Counted from the first letter of the stretch, positions 17,858-27,501 are shown. The stretch: DNA of 64,000 nt from Actinomycetota bacterium (GCA_016870355.1 VGBR01000008.1:1-64000), one strand, 5' to 3'. The notes: generated by a model not told the origin, from the letters alone. Translations and numbers: made by a program.

Positions 17858-20800
17858 TCAGCGCTTCTGAACCGACACCGAAGCCGTTGCGTCCCCGAGC
17901 ACGAGGTCGAGCATTCCTTCTTCGCGGTCGTGGACGATCGCGAGGTCGACGGCCAGAACTTCCGTCTTGATGTAGTCCGCGTGCTGCTCGGCGGCTTCAG
18001 CGATCTCGCCGGTCGCCGCGAGCACGACGTCGATGCGATCCGAGAGCTCGAGACCGATCTCTTTTCGGTGATCGTTGAGGGCTCGTACGAGCTCCCGTGC
18101 GACGCCCTCTCGCTTGAGGTCATTGGTGACGGTGGTGTCGAGGGCCACCGCGATGCCCGCTTCTTCGACGAGGACGAGGTCTTCGTGTGCAGCGGCGCGC
18201 ACGTCGAGATCGTCGGGGCCGAGTTCGACGGACTCACCGTCGACGTCGACGGAATAGGAGCCGGTGGAGTCGAACGCGCGCAGGACTTCGTTGCCGTCGA
18301 TCTGCTCGAGCCGTGCTTTCAGGGCGGGCATGCGCCGTCCGAGGCGGGGACCGAGTGTTCGGAAGTTCGGAACGATCTTGCGCTCGGCGAGCCCTTCCAT
18401 GTCGGCCAGCAGCTCGAGACGCTTCACGTTGAGCTCGTCGGCGATCTCGTTGGTCACGGCGTCATCGAGGATGACGCGCCCAGGCAGCATCACCAACGCG
18501 CGGGGGAGGGGTTGGCGGACCTTGATCTTCGACTCGGTGCGCGCGGCACGTCCGAGCGTGACCACCTGGCGCGCCAGCGCGACCTCGGCTTCCAGTTCGG
18601 TGTCGATCGCGCTCTCGTCGACGACGGGCCAATCCGCGAGGTGTACCGATGACTCCCCGGTGAGGTTCGAATAGATCTCGTCAGACGTGAACGGGCACAA
18701 AGGTGCGAGCAGCGTGCAGAGCGTCGTGAGGCACTCGTACAACGTTGCGTGGGCTGCGGGGTCGGTCGACTTCCAGAAGCGCGAACGGCCACGGCGCACG
18801 AACCAGTTCGAAAGGTCGTCGACCATCTGCTCGAGCTCTTGCGCGGCGCGCATTGCGTCGTATCCCTCGAGCGCGTCGGTGATGGCGCGAATGGTCGAGT
18901 GGAGACGGGAGCGAGCCCACCGATCGAGGACGTGCGTGGGCGGCGCGGGCGAGATCGAAGGCTCCCAGCCGTCGAGGTTCGCATAGGTCACGAAGAACGA
19001 ATAGGTGTTCCAAAGCGTCAAGAGGAATCGTCGGGTTGATTCGTCGATCGCCTGAGTGTCGACCCGTCGATTTGTCCACGGCGAGCCTGCGGAGAAGAAG
19101 TACCAGCGCAGCGCGTCGGCGCCTCGGGTGTCGAGGATGGACCACGGGTCGATGACGTTGCCCCGTGACTTCGACATCTTCTGGCCGTCCGCGTCGACGA
19201 TGTGCGCAAGACAGACCACGTGGCGGTACGGAGCGCGATCAAACACGAGTGTGTTCACCGCGAGCAGTGAGTAGAACCAGCCGCGGGTCTGGTCGATCGC
19301 CTCGCAGACGAAATCAGCGGGGAACCGGTGATCGAGATCGTCTGCATGTTCGAAGGGGTAGTGGAGCTGCGATGCCGGCATCGCGCCGGAGTCGAACCAC
19401 GAGTCGAGGACCGCCTCGACCCGCTCGGCGCGGCCGTTGCACTCCGTGCATTGGAAGGTGACGTCGTCGACGGCTGGTCGATGCAGATCGAGATCGCCGA
19501 GGTCGCGGCCAGCACGCTCGGAGAGCTCTGCTACTGATCCGATGCAGTGGTCATGGCCGCAATCGACGCAGCGCCAGAACGGAAGTGGTGTTCCCCAGAA
19601 GCGGTCGCGAGAGAGCGCCCAGTCGACGTTGTTCGCGAGCCAGTCCCCGAAGCGGCCGTGCTTGATGTGCTCGGGGTGCCAGCCGACGGCTTCGTTCTCG
19701 GCGAGGAGCTCGCTTCTGCGGTCAGACGTGCGCGCAAACCACGTGGGCTTGGCCCAGTAGATGAGTGGCGTGCCGCACCGCCAGCAGTGCGGATATGAGT
19801 GGGTGTGCTGCTCGACCCTCTGCAACCGACCGGCAGCGTCGAGTGCCGCGATGATGTCCGCGTCCGCGTCCTTCACGAAGCGGCCCGCGTACTGGGCGAC
19901 GCTCGCGTCGAAGCTCGCGGTTGCGTCGACAGGGTTCAGTGTCGGGAGGCCCTCCCGCTCACCGACCTCTCGGTCGACCTCGCCGAACGCCGGCGCGAGG
20001 TGCACGATCCCTGAGCCGTCCTCGATCGTGACGAAGTCGGCGCAGACCACGCGAAACGGATCGCTCGCGGGGTCCGCGTCGATCATGTCGAACGGCCGCT
20101 CGTAGTGCAGGCTCACGAGGTCGGCCGTCGGCACGGGTCCCACGACGGTCGCGTCGTCGCCGAGGACCGAAGCAACACGGGCCGTCGCGAGCACGACGTC
20201 GCGTGCACCGGGAGTGCTGACGCGCACATAGTCGATGTCGTCTCCGATGGCGACGGCGACGTTGGAGATCAGGGTCCAGGGCGTCGTGGTCCACACGAGC
20301 AGGTCGAAGTCGGCATCGACCACCGGAAAGCGCACGTACACCGATGGCTCGGTGATGTCCTCGTACCCCTGGGCGACCTCATGGCTCGAGAGCGCAGTTC
20401 CGCAACGACCGCAGTACGGCACGACGCGGAAGCCCTCGTACACGAGGTTGCGATCCCACATCGTCTTGAGGTGCCACCAGACGCTCTCGATGAACGTGTT
20501 GTCGAGGGTCCAATACGCATCTTGGGTGTCGATCCACATCCCGATCCGGGTGGTGAGTGCTTCGAAGTCGTCGACGTATCGGTGCACGGACTCCCGGCAG
20601 CGTTGATTGAACTCGGCGATGCCGTATGCCTCGATCTGCTGCTTGCCGGAGAAGCCGAGTTCCTTCTCGACCTCGAGCTCGACGGGGAGGCCGTGACAGT
20701 CCCACCCACCCTTTCGGGCGACGTGGCGGCCTCGCATCGTATGGAAGCGGGTATAGAGGTCCTTGTAGACACGAGCCCACACATGGTGGATGCCGGGTCG

Positions 20801-20959
20801 ACCGTTCGCCGTGGGTGGCCCTTCGTAGAACACCCACTCCGGCGAGCCTTCGCGCCGGCGCAAGCTCTCGGCGAACACGCCGCCGTCAGCCCAGCGCTCC
20901 AGGACGCGCTTCTCCAGCGCAACGAGATCGAGGTCGCGAGCAACAGACGAGAAGCCCAC
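17858..20959 (-). CDS. ileS: Isoleucyl-tRNA synthetase
   Basis: YEGPPTANGRPGIHHVWAR, WDCHGLPVELEVEKELG, KMSKSRGN; 1033 aa. Confidence 0.96.
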   Translation of the reverse strand: MGFSSVARDLDLVALEKRVLERWADGGVFAESLRRREGSPEWVFYEGPPTANGRPGIHHVWARVYKDLYTRFHTMRGRHVARKGGWDCHGLPVELEVEKELGFSGKQQIEAYGIAEFNQRCRESVHRYVDDFEALTTRIGMWIDTQDAYWTLDNTFIESVWWHLKTMWDRNLVYEGFRVVPYCGRCGTALSSHEVAQGYEDITEPSVYVRFPVVDADFDLLVWTTTPWTLISNVAVAIGDDIDYVRVSTPGARDVVLATARVASVLGDDATVVGPVPTADLVSLHYERPFDMIDADPASDPFRVVCADFVTIEDGSGIVHLAPAFGEVDREVGEREGLPTLNPVDATASFDASVAQYAGRFVKDADADIIAALDAAGRLQRVEQHTHSYPHCWRCGTPLIYWAKPTWFARTSDRRSELLAENEAVGWHPEHIKHGRFGDWLANNVDWALSRDRFWGTPLPFWRCVDCGHDHCIGSVAELSERAGRDLGDLDLHRPAVDDVTFQCTECNGRAERVEAVLDSWFDSGAMPASQLHYPFEHADDLDHRFPADFVCEAIDQTRGWFYSLLAVNTLVFDRAPYRHVVCLAHIVDADGQKMSKSRGNVIDPWSILDTRGADALRWYFFSAGSPWTNRRVDTQAIDESTRRFLLTLWNTYSFFVTYANLDGWEPSISPAPPTHVLDRWARSRLHSTIRAITDALEGYDAMRAAQELEQMVDDLSNWFVRRGRSRFWKSTDPAAHATLYECLTTLCTLLAPLCPFTSDEIYSNLTGESSVHLADWPVVDESAIDTELEAEVALARQVVTLGRAARTESKIKVRQPLPRALVMLPGRVILDDAVTNEIADELNVKRLELLADMEGLAERKIVPNFRTLGPRLGRRMPALKARLEQIDGNEVLRAFDSTGSYSVDVDGESVELGPDDLDVRAAAHEDLVLVEEAGIAVALDTTVTNDLKREGVARELVRALNDHRKEIGLELSDRIDVVLAATGEIAEAAEQHADYIKTEVLAVDLAIVHDREEGMLDLVLGDATASVSVQKR

Positions 20960-21012
20960 TAGGGGAGCCTATCGTGGCGCTTTCTGGCCGCTGTGCACGA
21001 TTCGGAGGCAAC

Positions 21013-21366
21013 GTGAGCGACGCGAACGACCTCGTGGAGCAAGACGGCGACGGTGTGAGCGTCGCGGTGCACGTGCAGCCTCAGGCGGGTCGCACCGCGA
21101 TCGTCGGGCGCCACGGCGACGCACTCAAAGTCCGCGTCGCGGCGCCACCTGTCGACGACCGCGCGAACGAAGCGGCCGTCGCGCTCATCGCCGAGATGTT
21201 CGACGTGCCCCCAACGGGCGTTCGTGTGGTCTCGGGTGATCGTTCACGAGTCAAACGGCTGCACGTCGACGGCATCGAGCTCGAGACCGCGGTCGAGCTC
21301 GTCGACCGCGCGCTCGAACAGGCCGCCGAGCCGCCGGGACCGCGCCGACGACGTCAGCGGGACTGA
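21013..21366 (+). CDS. DUF167 (YggU) family protein (GTG 21013)
   Basis: VHVQPQAGRTAIVGRHGDALKVRVAAPPVDDRANEA typical of DUF167; upstream ggagg. Confidence 0.87.
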   Translation: MSDANDLVEQDGDGVSVAVHVQPQAGRTAIVGRHGDALKVRVAAPPVDDRANEAAVALIAEMFDVPPTGVRVVSGDRSRVKRLHVDGIELETAVELVDRALEQAAEPPGPRRRRQRD

Positions 21367-21472
21367 CCCCTCCGAGGTCGCCCGATCGTTGATGGGGATG
21401 GGGCGAGGCGATACGCTCCCTCGCTCTCCCGAGACCGTTCCGGTCCGAGTTGCCACTCGAAAGGGATTCAGG

Positions 21473-22279
21473 ATGCCGGGAGCATCTCGTACGAAGACGA
21501 CGACCCGCTGCGCCGCGCCGGCCAAGAAGTCGGTCGCCAAGAAGGCCCCGGCGAAGAAGTCCGTCGCCAAGAAGGCCCCGGCGAAGAAGTCCGTCGCCAA
21601 GAAGGTCGCACCGAAGAAGTCGGCGACTCCGAAGAAGGCGCCGCCGAAGAAGGTGGCGAAGACCAAATCCGTCGCGAAGCCGGCGAAGGCTCCCGCCAAG
21701 ACGGCAACGAAGGCGCCAGCGAAGGCCGCCGCGCCGGTCAAGGCGGATCCGCCAAAGCCAGACAAGGCCGCGGTGTTGAGCAAGATCACCGCGGCGCGAC
21801 TCCCGGGTGCGGTCGCCGACGACGCGGGCACGAAGCCGGTGGCCGTGAAGAAGGGCAACGTCATCTGCGAGCTCTCCGGCTTCGAAGTGACGCCGAGCAA
21901 GCCCGTGCTCTCCGACAAGACGCTCGAGAAGCTGAAGCAGAAGCTCGTGGAGGAGAAGCAGCGGCTCATCCACCAGGCTGAGGAGCTCACGGCCGAGGCT
22001 GAGCAGCTCGCCGCGGAGCGCGAAGCCGGCGACACGCAGTTCGACGAGGAGTCCGGCGAGGGCGACACGGTCAACGTCGAGCGCGAGCGGGATCTGCTGC
22101 TGTCAGCCAAGAATCGTCAGGTCGTAGAGGAGATCGACGAGGCACTGGCGCGGATGAAGAAGCACTCCTACGGCGTGTGCAAGTACGCCGGTCGAAAGCT
22201 TCCGCTCGAGCGTCTCGAAGCGATCCCCTACGCGAACGTCTGCGTCGACTGCAAGGCGCGTGCCGAACGCCGACGCTGA
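21473..22279 (+). CDS. TraR/DksA-family zinc-finger protein with Lys/Ala/Pro-rich (histone H1-like) N-terminal tail
   Basis: C-terminal YGVCKYAGRKLPLERLEAIPYANVCVDCKARAERR; N-terminal KKAPAKKSVAKK repeats. Confidence 0.85.
   Translation: MPGASRTKTTTRCAAPAKKSVAKKAPAKKSVAKKAPAKKSVAKKVAPKKSATPKKAPPKKVAKTKSVAKPAKAPAKTATKAPAKAAAPVKADPPKPDKAAVLSKITAARLPGAVADDAGTKPVAVKKGNVICELSGFEVTPSKPVLSDKTLEKLKQKLVEEKQRLIHQAEELTAEAEQLAAEREAGDTQFDEESGEGDTVNVERERDLLLSAKNRQVVEEIDEALARMKKHSYGVCKYAGRKLPLERLEAIPYANVCVDCKARAERRR
21511..21630 (+). repeat. 30-bp period tandem repeat (gaaggccccggcgaagaagtccgtcgccaa) encoding KAPAKKSVAK
   Basis: 21541-21570 and 21571-21600 are identical; flanking copies degenerate. Confidence 0.93.
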
Positions 22280-22757
22280 CCTGTCGGTCGCGCGGCCGCG
22301 GTGGCAGCTCTCGGCCGCGATCGTGGTCGGGATCCTCGCGGTCGACCAGCTCACGAAGGCGTGGGCGGTCAGCGAGCTCGAAGACGGACCGATCTCGATC
22401 ATCGGTGACGATGTCGAGCTGCACCTCACCTACAACTCGGGCGGCGCCTTCAGCTTGTTCCGTGGCTTCACGCCGTTGCTGGCCGTCCTCGCGATCGTCA
22501 TCGCGGTCGTGTTGGTGCGCAGTGTGCGCCAGACCCAGGATCGTTGGACGTTGGTCGCGCTGTCGCTCGTCCTCGCGGGCGCGCTCGGGAACCTCGCGGA
22601 TCGCGCGTTCCGGCCCCCGAGCTTCCTGTCAGGGAAGGTCGTCGACTTCGTGAGCGTCGGCTCGTTCCCCACGTTCAACGTCGCCGACAGCGCCATCACG
22701 ATCGGCGCGATCCTTCTGGTGATCCTGGCCTTCATCCCACGCGCTCACGAGGCGTGA
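22260..22757 (+). CDS. lspA: Lipoprotein signal peptidase
   Basis: VDQLTKAW, YNSGGAFSLF, GALGNLADR, VVDFVSVGSFPTFNVADSAI. Confidence 0.94.
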   Translation: MPNADADLSVARPRWQLSAAIVVGILAVDQLTKAWAVSELEDGPISIIGDDVELHLTYNSGGAFSLFRGFTPLLAVLAIVIAVVLVRSVRQTQDRWTLVALSLVLAGALGNLADRAFRPPSFLSGKVVDFVSVGSFPTFNVADSAITIGAILLVILAFIPRAHEA

Positions 22758-23704
22758 CCCACGACGGGCTGGAGCCCATCGTGGTGCCGGCAGCGCTCGC
22801 CGGTGAGCGGATCGATCGCGCGCTTGCGTTGGTCACGGGTTGGAGTCGTTCGGCGGTGGCCAACCTGGTGCGCGACGGCGACGTCGTCGTGGACGGGCAA
22901 CCGGTTGCTCGTAGTCACCGACTGCGCGAGGGAGAGGCGATCGAGATCACCCACGAACCGGAGCGGGGAGCTGTTCCGGTCGCCGAGCCGGTGCCTTTCG
23001 ACGTGCGCCACGAGGACGCCGACCTCGCGGTGGTGGCGAAGCCCGCTGGCCTGGTTGTGCACCCCGGCGCTGGTCACGAGCACGGGACGCTCGTTCACGG
23101 GCTGCTCCACCGGTACCCGGAGATCGCGAACGTCGGTGACCCGACGCGGCCGGGCATCGTGCACCGACTCGATCGCGACACGAGTGGCCTGCTCGTCGTG
23201 GCGCGTTCGTCGGTTGCCTATGACGCGCTCGTCGAGATGATGGCGGCCCGAACCGTCGACCGTCGGTACGTGGCGTTGGTGTGGGGGGTGCTGAGCTCGC
23301 CACGCGGCCTTGTGGACGCGCCGATCGGTCGATCGGTCCGTCGGCGCACCCGCATGGCCGTTCGCGCCTCGGGTCGTGAGGCGCGCACGGCGTACCGCGT
23401 GCAGGAAGAGTTCGGCGACGCTCGGGTGTCGCTCCTGGAGTGCGTTCTGGAGACCGGGCGCACGCACCAGATCCGCGTGCACCTCGCGTCGATCGGGCAT
23501 CCGGTCGTGGGCGACGCCGCATATGGAGGCGCGCGCCCCGGTGTGGAGCTCGACCGCCCGTTCCTGCACGCGGCGGCACTGGGCTTCGCGCATCCGGTGA
23601 CCGGGGCCAGGGTCGAAGTGGAGGAGCCGCTAGCCGAGGACCTGGATGGGGTCCTGAGCCGGCTCCGGGCGGGCTCGTCCGACAGTGCCGGAGCGGCGGG
23701 GTAG
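22754..23704 (+). CDS. rluD: RluD-type pseudouridine synthase
   Basis: S4-like N-terminus, GIVHRLDRDTSGLLVVA, GRTHQIRVHLASIGHPVVGD. Confidence 0.92.
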   Translation: MTHDGLEPIVVPAALAGERIDRALALVTGWSRSAVANLVRDGDVVVDGQPVARSHRLREGEAIEITHEPERGAVPVAEPVPFDVRHEDADLAVVAKPAGLVVHPGAGHEHGTLVHGLLHRYPEIANVGDPTRPGIVHRLDRDTSGLLVVARSSVAYDALVEMMAARTVDRRYVALVWGVLSSPRGLVDAPIGRSVRRRTRMAVRASGREARTAYRVQEEFGDARVSLLECVLETGRTHQIRVHLASIGHPVVGDAAYGGARPGVELDRPFLHAAALGFAHPVTGARVEVEEPLAEDLDGVLSRLRAGSSDSAGAAG

Positions 23705-23859
23705 AGCTCCGACACCGCCGGCGCGAGCCGCCTGGTTGGGGCACCCAACGGCCTTTGGGCCGATTCCCGCGGACCGTACGCCTTGTGGGGCAAGCGCTCC
23801 CTTCGGGCGTGGCCAAGAACCGGTAAAGATCGAGGGCCCTCGGCGCCGACCCTCAACAG

Positions 23860-24564
23860 ATGCGGGTGCTGTTGGTCGAGGACGACGACACGATCGCCTC
23901 GCCGTTGCAGCGGGGCCTCGCCCGGGAGGGCTTCTCGGTCGACCGTCAGGCGACGGGCAACGGCGCGCTCGAGAGCGTCAGGGTGGGCGCTGCGCCTGAG
24001 GTGATCCTGCTCGACCTCGGACTTCCCGACATCGATGGGTTCGAGCTCTGCCGTGAGCTGCGCCAGCTCACTGACGTCCCGGTGATCGTCGTGACGGCGC
24101 GCGGCGACGAGGTGGACCGTGTCGTCGGCTTGGAGCTCGGCGCGGACGACTACGTGGTGAAGCCGTTCGGCTTGCGCGAGCTCGTGGCGCGGATCCGTGC
24201 CGTGTCGCGGCGCTCGTCCAACGCGCCGATCTCGAACGGATCCGAGGACCTCGATCATGACGCTCGGCTCGTGGTGGATCGGCGCACGCGCGAGGTCGTG
24301 GTCGACGGGCGTGACGTCGCGCTGACGCCGAAGGAGTTCGACTTGCTCGCCCTGCTCGCTGAGGACCCGGGAGCGGTGTGCAGCCGACAGCGGATCCTCG
24401 ACGAGGTGTGGGATCCCCACTGGTACGGACCCACCAAGACGCTCGACGTGCACGTCTCGAGCCTCCGCCGCAAGCTCGGTGATCCAGCGCTCGTCGAGAC
24501 GATCAGAGGTGTGGGCTACCGCCTCCAGGAAGGATCGGCCGCGCGGCACGTCGTGAGTCGATGA
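23860..24564 (+). CDS. OmpR/PhoB-family response regulator
   Basis: Receiver MRVLLVEDDDTI...DLGLPDIDGFELC, C-terminal winged helix LTPKEFDLLALLAEDPGAVCSR. Confidence 0.92.
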   Translation: MRVLLVEDDDTIASPLQRGLAREGFSVDRQATGNGALESVRVGAAPEVILLDLGLPDIDGFELCRELRQLTDVPVIVVTARGDEVDRVVGLELGADDYVVKPFGLRELVARIRAVSRRSSNAPISNGSEDLDHDARLVVDRRTREVVVDGRDVALTPKEFDLLALLAEDPGAVCSRQRILDEVWDPHWYGPTKTLDVHVSSLRRKLGDPALVETIRGVGYRLQEGSAARHVVSR

Positions 24565-25949
24565 GACGGCGGCTGCTCTTCAGCTATCTCTCGCTCACGC
24601 TGTTCGTGCTGCTCGCGCTCGAGCTGCCACTCGGCGTCTCGTTCGCCAACGCCGAGCGACGTCGGCTCGTCAGCGACGTGCAGACCGAGGCGTTCGCGGT
24701 CGCGTTGCGGGCGGACGAAGTGTTCGCGGCCACCGGTGACACCGAGCTGAGCGAGCTCGTCGAGCACTTCCATCGTCGCACTGGTCACGGCGTGGTGGTG
24801 GTGTCGGAAGCGGGAACGGTGCGCGCCGCTGCCGGTCGTGGTGAGCCAGTCCTCAACAGCACGGTCAGCGACGACGGCGCGCTCGGCGTCGCCCTGCGTG
24901 GTCGTCAGGTGACGCGTGAACGCGAGTTCGCGGGTGAGGATGTCCTCGCGACCGCGGTGCCGGTGTTGGACCGAGATGAGGTCGTGGGCGCGGTGCGCGT
25001 GTCGTCGTCACTCGACGTGGTTGCGGAGCGCACCCAGCGGAACTGGATGTTGCTGGCGGCTCTCGGAGGAGTGGTGTCCCTGGTCGTGCTGCTCGTCAGC
25101 GTGCTCCTCGCGCGTTCGTTCACCCGCCCGTTGGCGGCGCTCGACGCGGGCGCGGCTCGTCTGGGGCGCGGTGACCTGCGAGCCCGTGTGCCTGTGCCCG
25201 ATGACCCACCGGAGCTGCGCGGGTTGGCCGAGTCCTTCAACGCGACTGCGGAGCAGCTCGAGGCGCTGGTCCGATCGCAACAGAGCTTCGTGGCCGACGC
25301 ATCGCATGAGCTGCGCACTCCGCTGGCCGCGCTCAGCCTGCGACTGGAGAACCTCGAAGCCGAAGGTGGCGCCGAGGACCTCGACGGTGCACTCGCCGAA
25401 GCGCACCGGCTGTCACGACTCGTCGATGGTCTGCTCACGCTGGCGCGCGCGGAGGACGCGGTGCGAGCGGTGTCCGAAGTCGAGCTGCGCCCGTTGATCG
25501 AAGCGCGACTCGACGCCTGGGAAGCAGTCGCGACGGAGAGAGGTGTGGAGCTCGAAGTTGACGTGGCCGATGTGCAGGTCTGGAGCGCGCCTGGTCGACT
25601 CGAGCAGGTCCTCGACAACCTGCTGAGCAATGCGCTGGACGTGGCGCCCACAGACACGACGATCAAGATCGAAGCTGGAGCCGCCGCGCAGCACGTCGTC
25701 CTCGAGGTGCGCGACGCGGGTCCGGGGATGACCGCGGCACAACGGGCGCGTGCGTTCGATCGCTTCTGGCGCGCCGACCCGTCGCGCAAGGAGCGAGGCG
25801 GCTCAGGGTTGGGCTTGGCCATCGTGCGGCGCTTGGTGACTGCGGACGGCGGCACTGTGACCCTTGGGTCCGCGCCCGAAGGAGGTCTCGCGGTGACGAT
25901 GCGGCTCGTAGGCAGCCGTCAGCCGGTGACGGCGTCTGCCGTGCCGTGA
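24561..25949 (+). CDS. Sensor histidine kinase (HAMP, HisKA, HATPase)
   Basis: DASHELRTPLAALSLRLE, DNLLSNALD, GSGLGLAIVRRLV. Confidence 0.92.
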   Translation: MRRRLLFSYLSLTLFVLLALELPLGVSFANAERRRLVSDVQTEAFAVALRADEVFAATGDTELSELVEHFHRRTGHGVVVVSEAGTVRAAAGRGEPVLNSTVSDDGALGVALRGRQVTREREFAGEDVLATAVPVLDRDEVVGAVRVSSSLDVVAERTQRNWMLLAALGGVVSLVVLLVSVLLARSFTRPLAALDAGAARLGRGDLRARVPVPDDPPELRGLAESFNATAEQLEALVRSQQSFVADASHELRTPLAALSLRLENLEAEGGAEDLDGALAEAHRLSRLVDGLLTLARAEDAVRAVSEVELRPLIEARLDAWEAVATERGVELEVDVADVQVWSAPGRLEQVLDNLLSNALDVAPTDTTIKIEAGAAAQHVVLEVRDAGPGMTAAQRARAFDRFWRADPSRKERGGSGLGLAIVRRLVTADGGTVTLGSAPEGGLAVTMRLVGSRQPVTASAVP

Positions 25950-26356
25950 CCCACTCGGGTCCGCTCGACCAGGTCGGCGAGCGTGACCCGCTCCAAGACC
26001 AAGCGCATCTCGTCGGACACGCCGACCCACACCTCTTGGAGCACGCAGTGGCCCTCACAGTGGTCATGCTCACCGACGTAGGTGGTGAGTGGACCGTCCA
26101 CCGCGGCGAGGATCTCGGCCAGGGTGATGCCAGACGCGGGTCGGGCGAGCACGTACCCACCCCCGACGCCACGCTTGGAGCGCACGAGGCCCGCGCCCTT
26201 CGCGGCAAGGAGGATCTGCTCCAGGTAGGGCTGCGGGAGGTTGGTGCGCTCGGCGATCTCCTTGACCGACGTGGGTTGGTCGGAGCCGTGGAGCGCGAGC
26301 GACAGCAGTGCCCGAGCGGCATAGTCGCCGCGAGTCGAGACCTTCACCGACGTCAT
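25919..26356 (-). CDS. Rrf2-family transcriptional regulator
   Basis: VSTRGDYAARALLSLA, LPQPYLEQILLAAKGAGLVRSKRGVGGGYVLARP. Confidence 0.9.
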   Translation of the reverse strand: MTSVKVSTRGDYAARALLSLALHGSDQPTSVKEIAERTNLPQPYLEQILLAAKGAGLVRSKRGVGGGYVLARPASGITLAEILAAVDGPLTTYVGEHDHCEGHCVLQEVWVGVSDEMRLVLERVTLADLVERTRVGHGTADAVTG

Positions 26357-26394
26357 GGTCGCGCGTGAGCAGCCGATCTGCGACAACTGCGGCA

Positions 26395-26400
26395 TAGCGT
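26395..26400 (+). promoter_or_regulatory. Candidate -10 (TAGCGT) 6 nt before GTG 26407
   Basis: TANNNT at leaderless spacing. Confidence 0.4.
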
Positions 26401-26406
26401 GCTGGG

Positions 26407-27501
26407 GTGCTGGCTGACGCCGTTCGTCCGGTCTACGACGGCCCCGGTCTGAGCACCCTCGTTCCCGCGATCCTCTCGACCCCACGGGCTGACTGGTTGC
26501 CCGCGTCCGCGCGTGAAGCACGCAGCGTCGTGCTCTTGGTCCTCGACGGGCTCGGGTGGGACGCACTCGACGCGAACCGGACCCGCCTCACGAACCTGGC
26601 TTCGCTCGACGGGGGACCGGTGCCGACCGTCGTCCCGTCGACCACTGCGACCGCACTCACCTCCCTCACGACGGGGCTCGCGCCGGCCCAGCACGGTGTC
26701 ACCGGATTCCGCGTGCGACTCGACGGCGGCGTCCTCAACATCCTCTCCTGGCAGGGTGTGAAGCCTCGTCCGCCCGACCCTCGCTCGGTGCAACGGCATG
26801 CAGCCTTCCTGCGGCGCGAGGTTCCGGTCGTGACCAAGGCCGAGTTCCGCAACAGCGGGTTCAGCACCGTGCAGCACGACGGTGCTCGGGTCCACGGCTG
26901 GACAGCGCTGTCGTCACTGGTGGAGCACTGCCGCCGGCTCGTCGAGGCAGGGGAGCCGTTCGTGTACGCGTACTACCCGGGTGTGGACACCGTCGCGCAT
27001 CATCACGGGCTGCGCGACGGCTTCTACGACGCCGAGCTGGGTGCCGCTGACCGCCTCGTGGGTGATCTGCTCGATGTGCTTCCCGACGAGTGCGCACTCG
27101 TCGTGACCGCTGACCATGGTCAGGTGCACATGGGGCAGGACAGCTGGCTTGCGCTGGGCGTGTCGAGCACGCTCGTCGACGTCTGCTCTGGCGACGGCCG
27201 ATTCCGATACCTGCACGCGCGCAAAGGCGCGGCGCGCGAGCTGGTCGCCGAGGCGCGCAAGGAGCACGAACGTCACGCGTGGGTGTTGTCGCGCGAGGAG
27301 CTGCTCGACGAAGGTTGGCTGGGACCCGATCCATCGCCCGCGACACGGGCCCGAGTCGGCGATGTGGTGCTCGCGGCCCGCGACGCGGTGGGGTTCGTCG
27401 ACCCCGAGCTGCCGGTCGAAGCCCGTCTCCGCAGTGCGCACGGCTCTCTCACCGAGGCAGAGATGCTGGTCCCCGTCGTCGCCGGGCGGGGGCGGGGCTG
27501 A
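26407..27501 (+). CDS. Type I phosphodiesterase/nucleotide pyrophosphatase-like (alkaline phosphatase superfamily)
   Basis: VVLLVLDGLGWDAL, PSTTATALTSLTTGLAPAQHGVTGF, TADHGQVHMG. Confidence 0.85.
   Translation: MLADAVRPVYDGPGLSTLVPAILSTPRADWLPASAREARSVVLLVLDGLGWDALDANRTRLTNLASLDGGPVPTVVPSTTATALTSLTTGLAPAQHGVTGFRVRLDGGVLNILSWQGVKPRPPDPRSVQRHAAFLRREVPVVTKAEFRNSGFSTVQHDGARVHGWTALSSLVEHCRRLVEAGEPFVYAYYPGVDTVAHHHGLRDGFYDAELGAADRLVGDLLDVLPDECALVVTADHGQVHMGQDSWLALGVSSTLVDVCSGDGRFRYLHARKGAARELVAEARKEHERHAWVLSREELLDEGWLGPDPSPATRARVGDVVLAARDAVGFVDPELPVEARLRSAHGSLTEAEMLVPVVAGRGRG

Noticed and set aside
23705-23859. Short GC stems (gttggg-gca-cccaac; cggcc-tttg-ggccg) between rluD and the response regulator
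   Set aside because: Stems are only 5-6 bp and expected frequently at this GC content; no T-tract, so no terminator is claimed.
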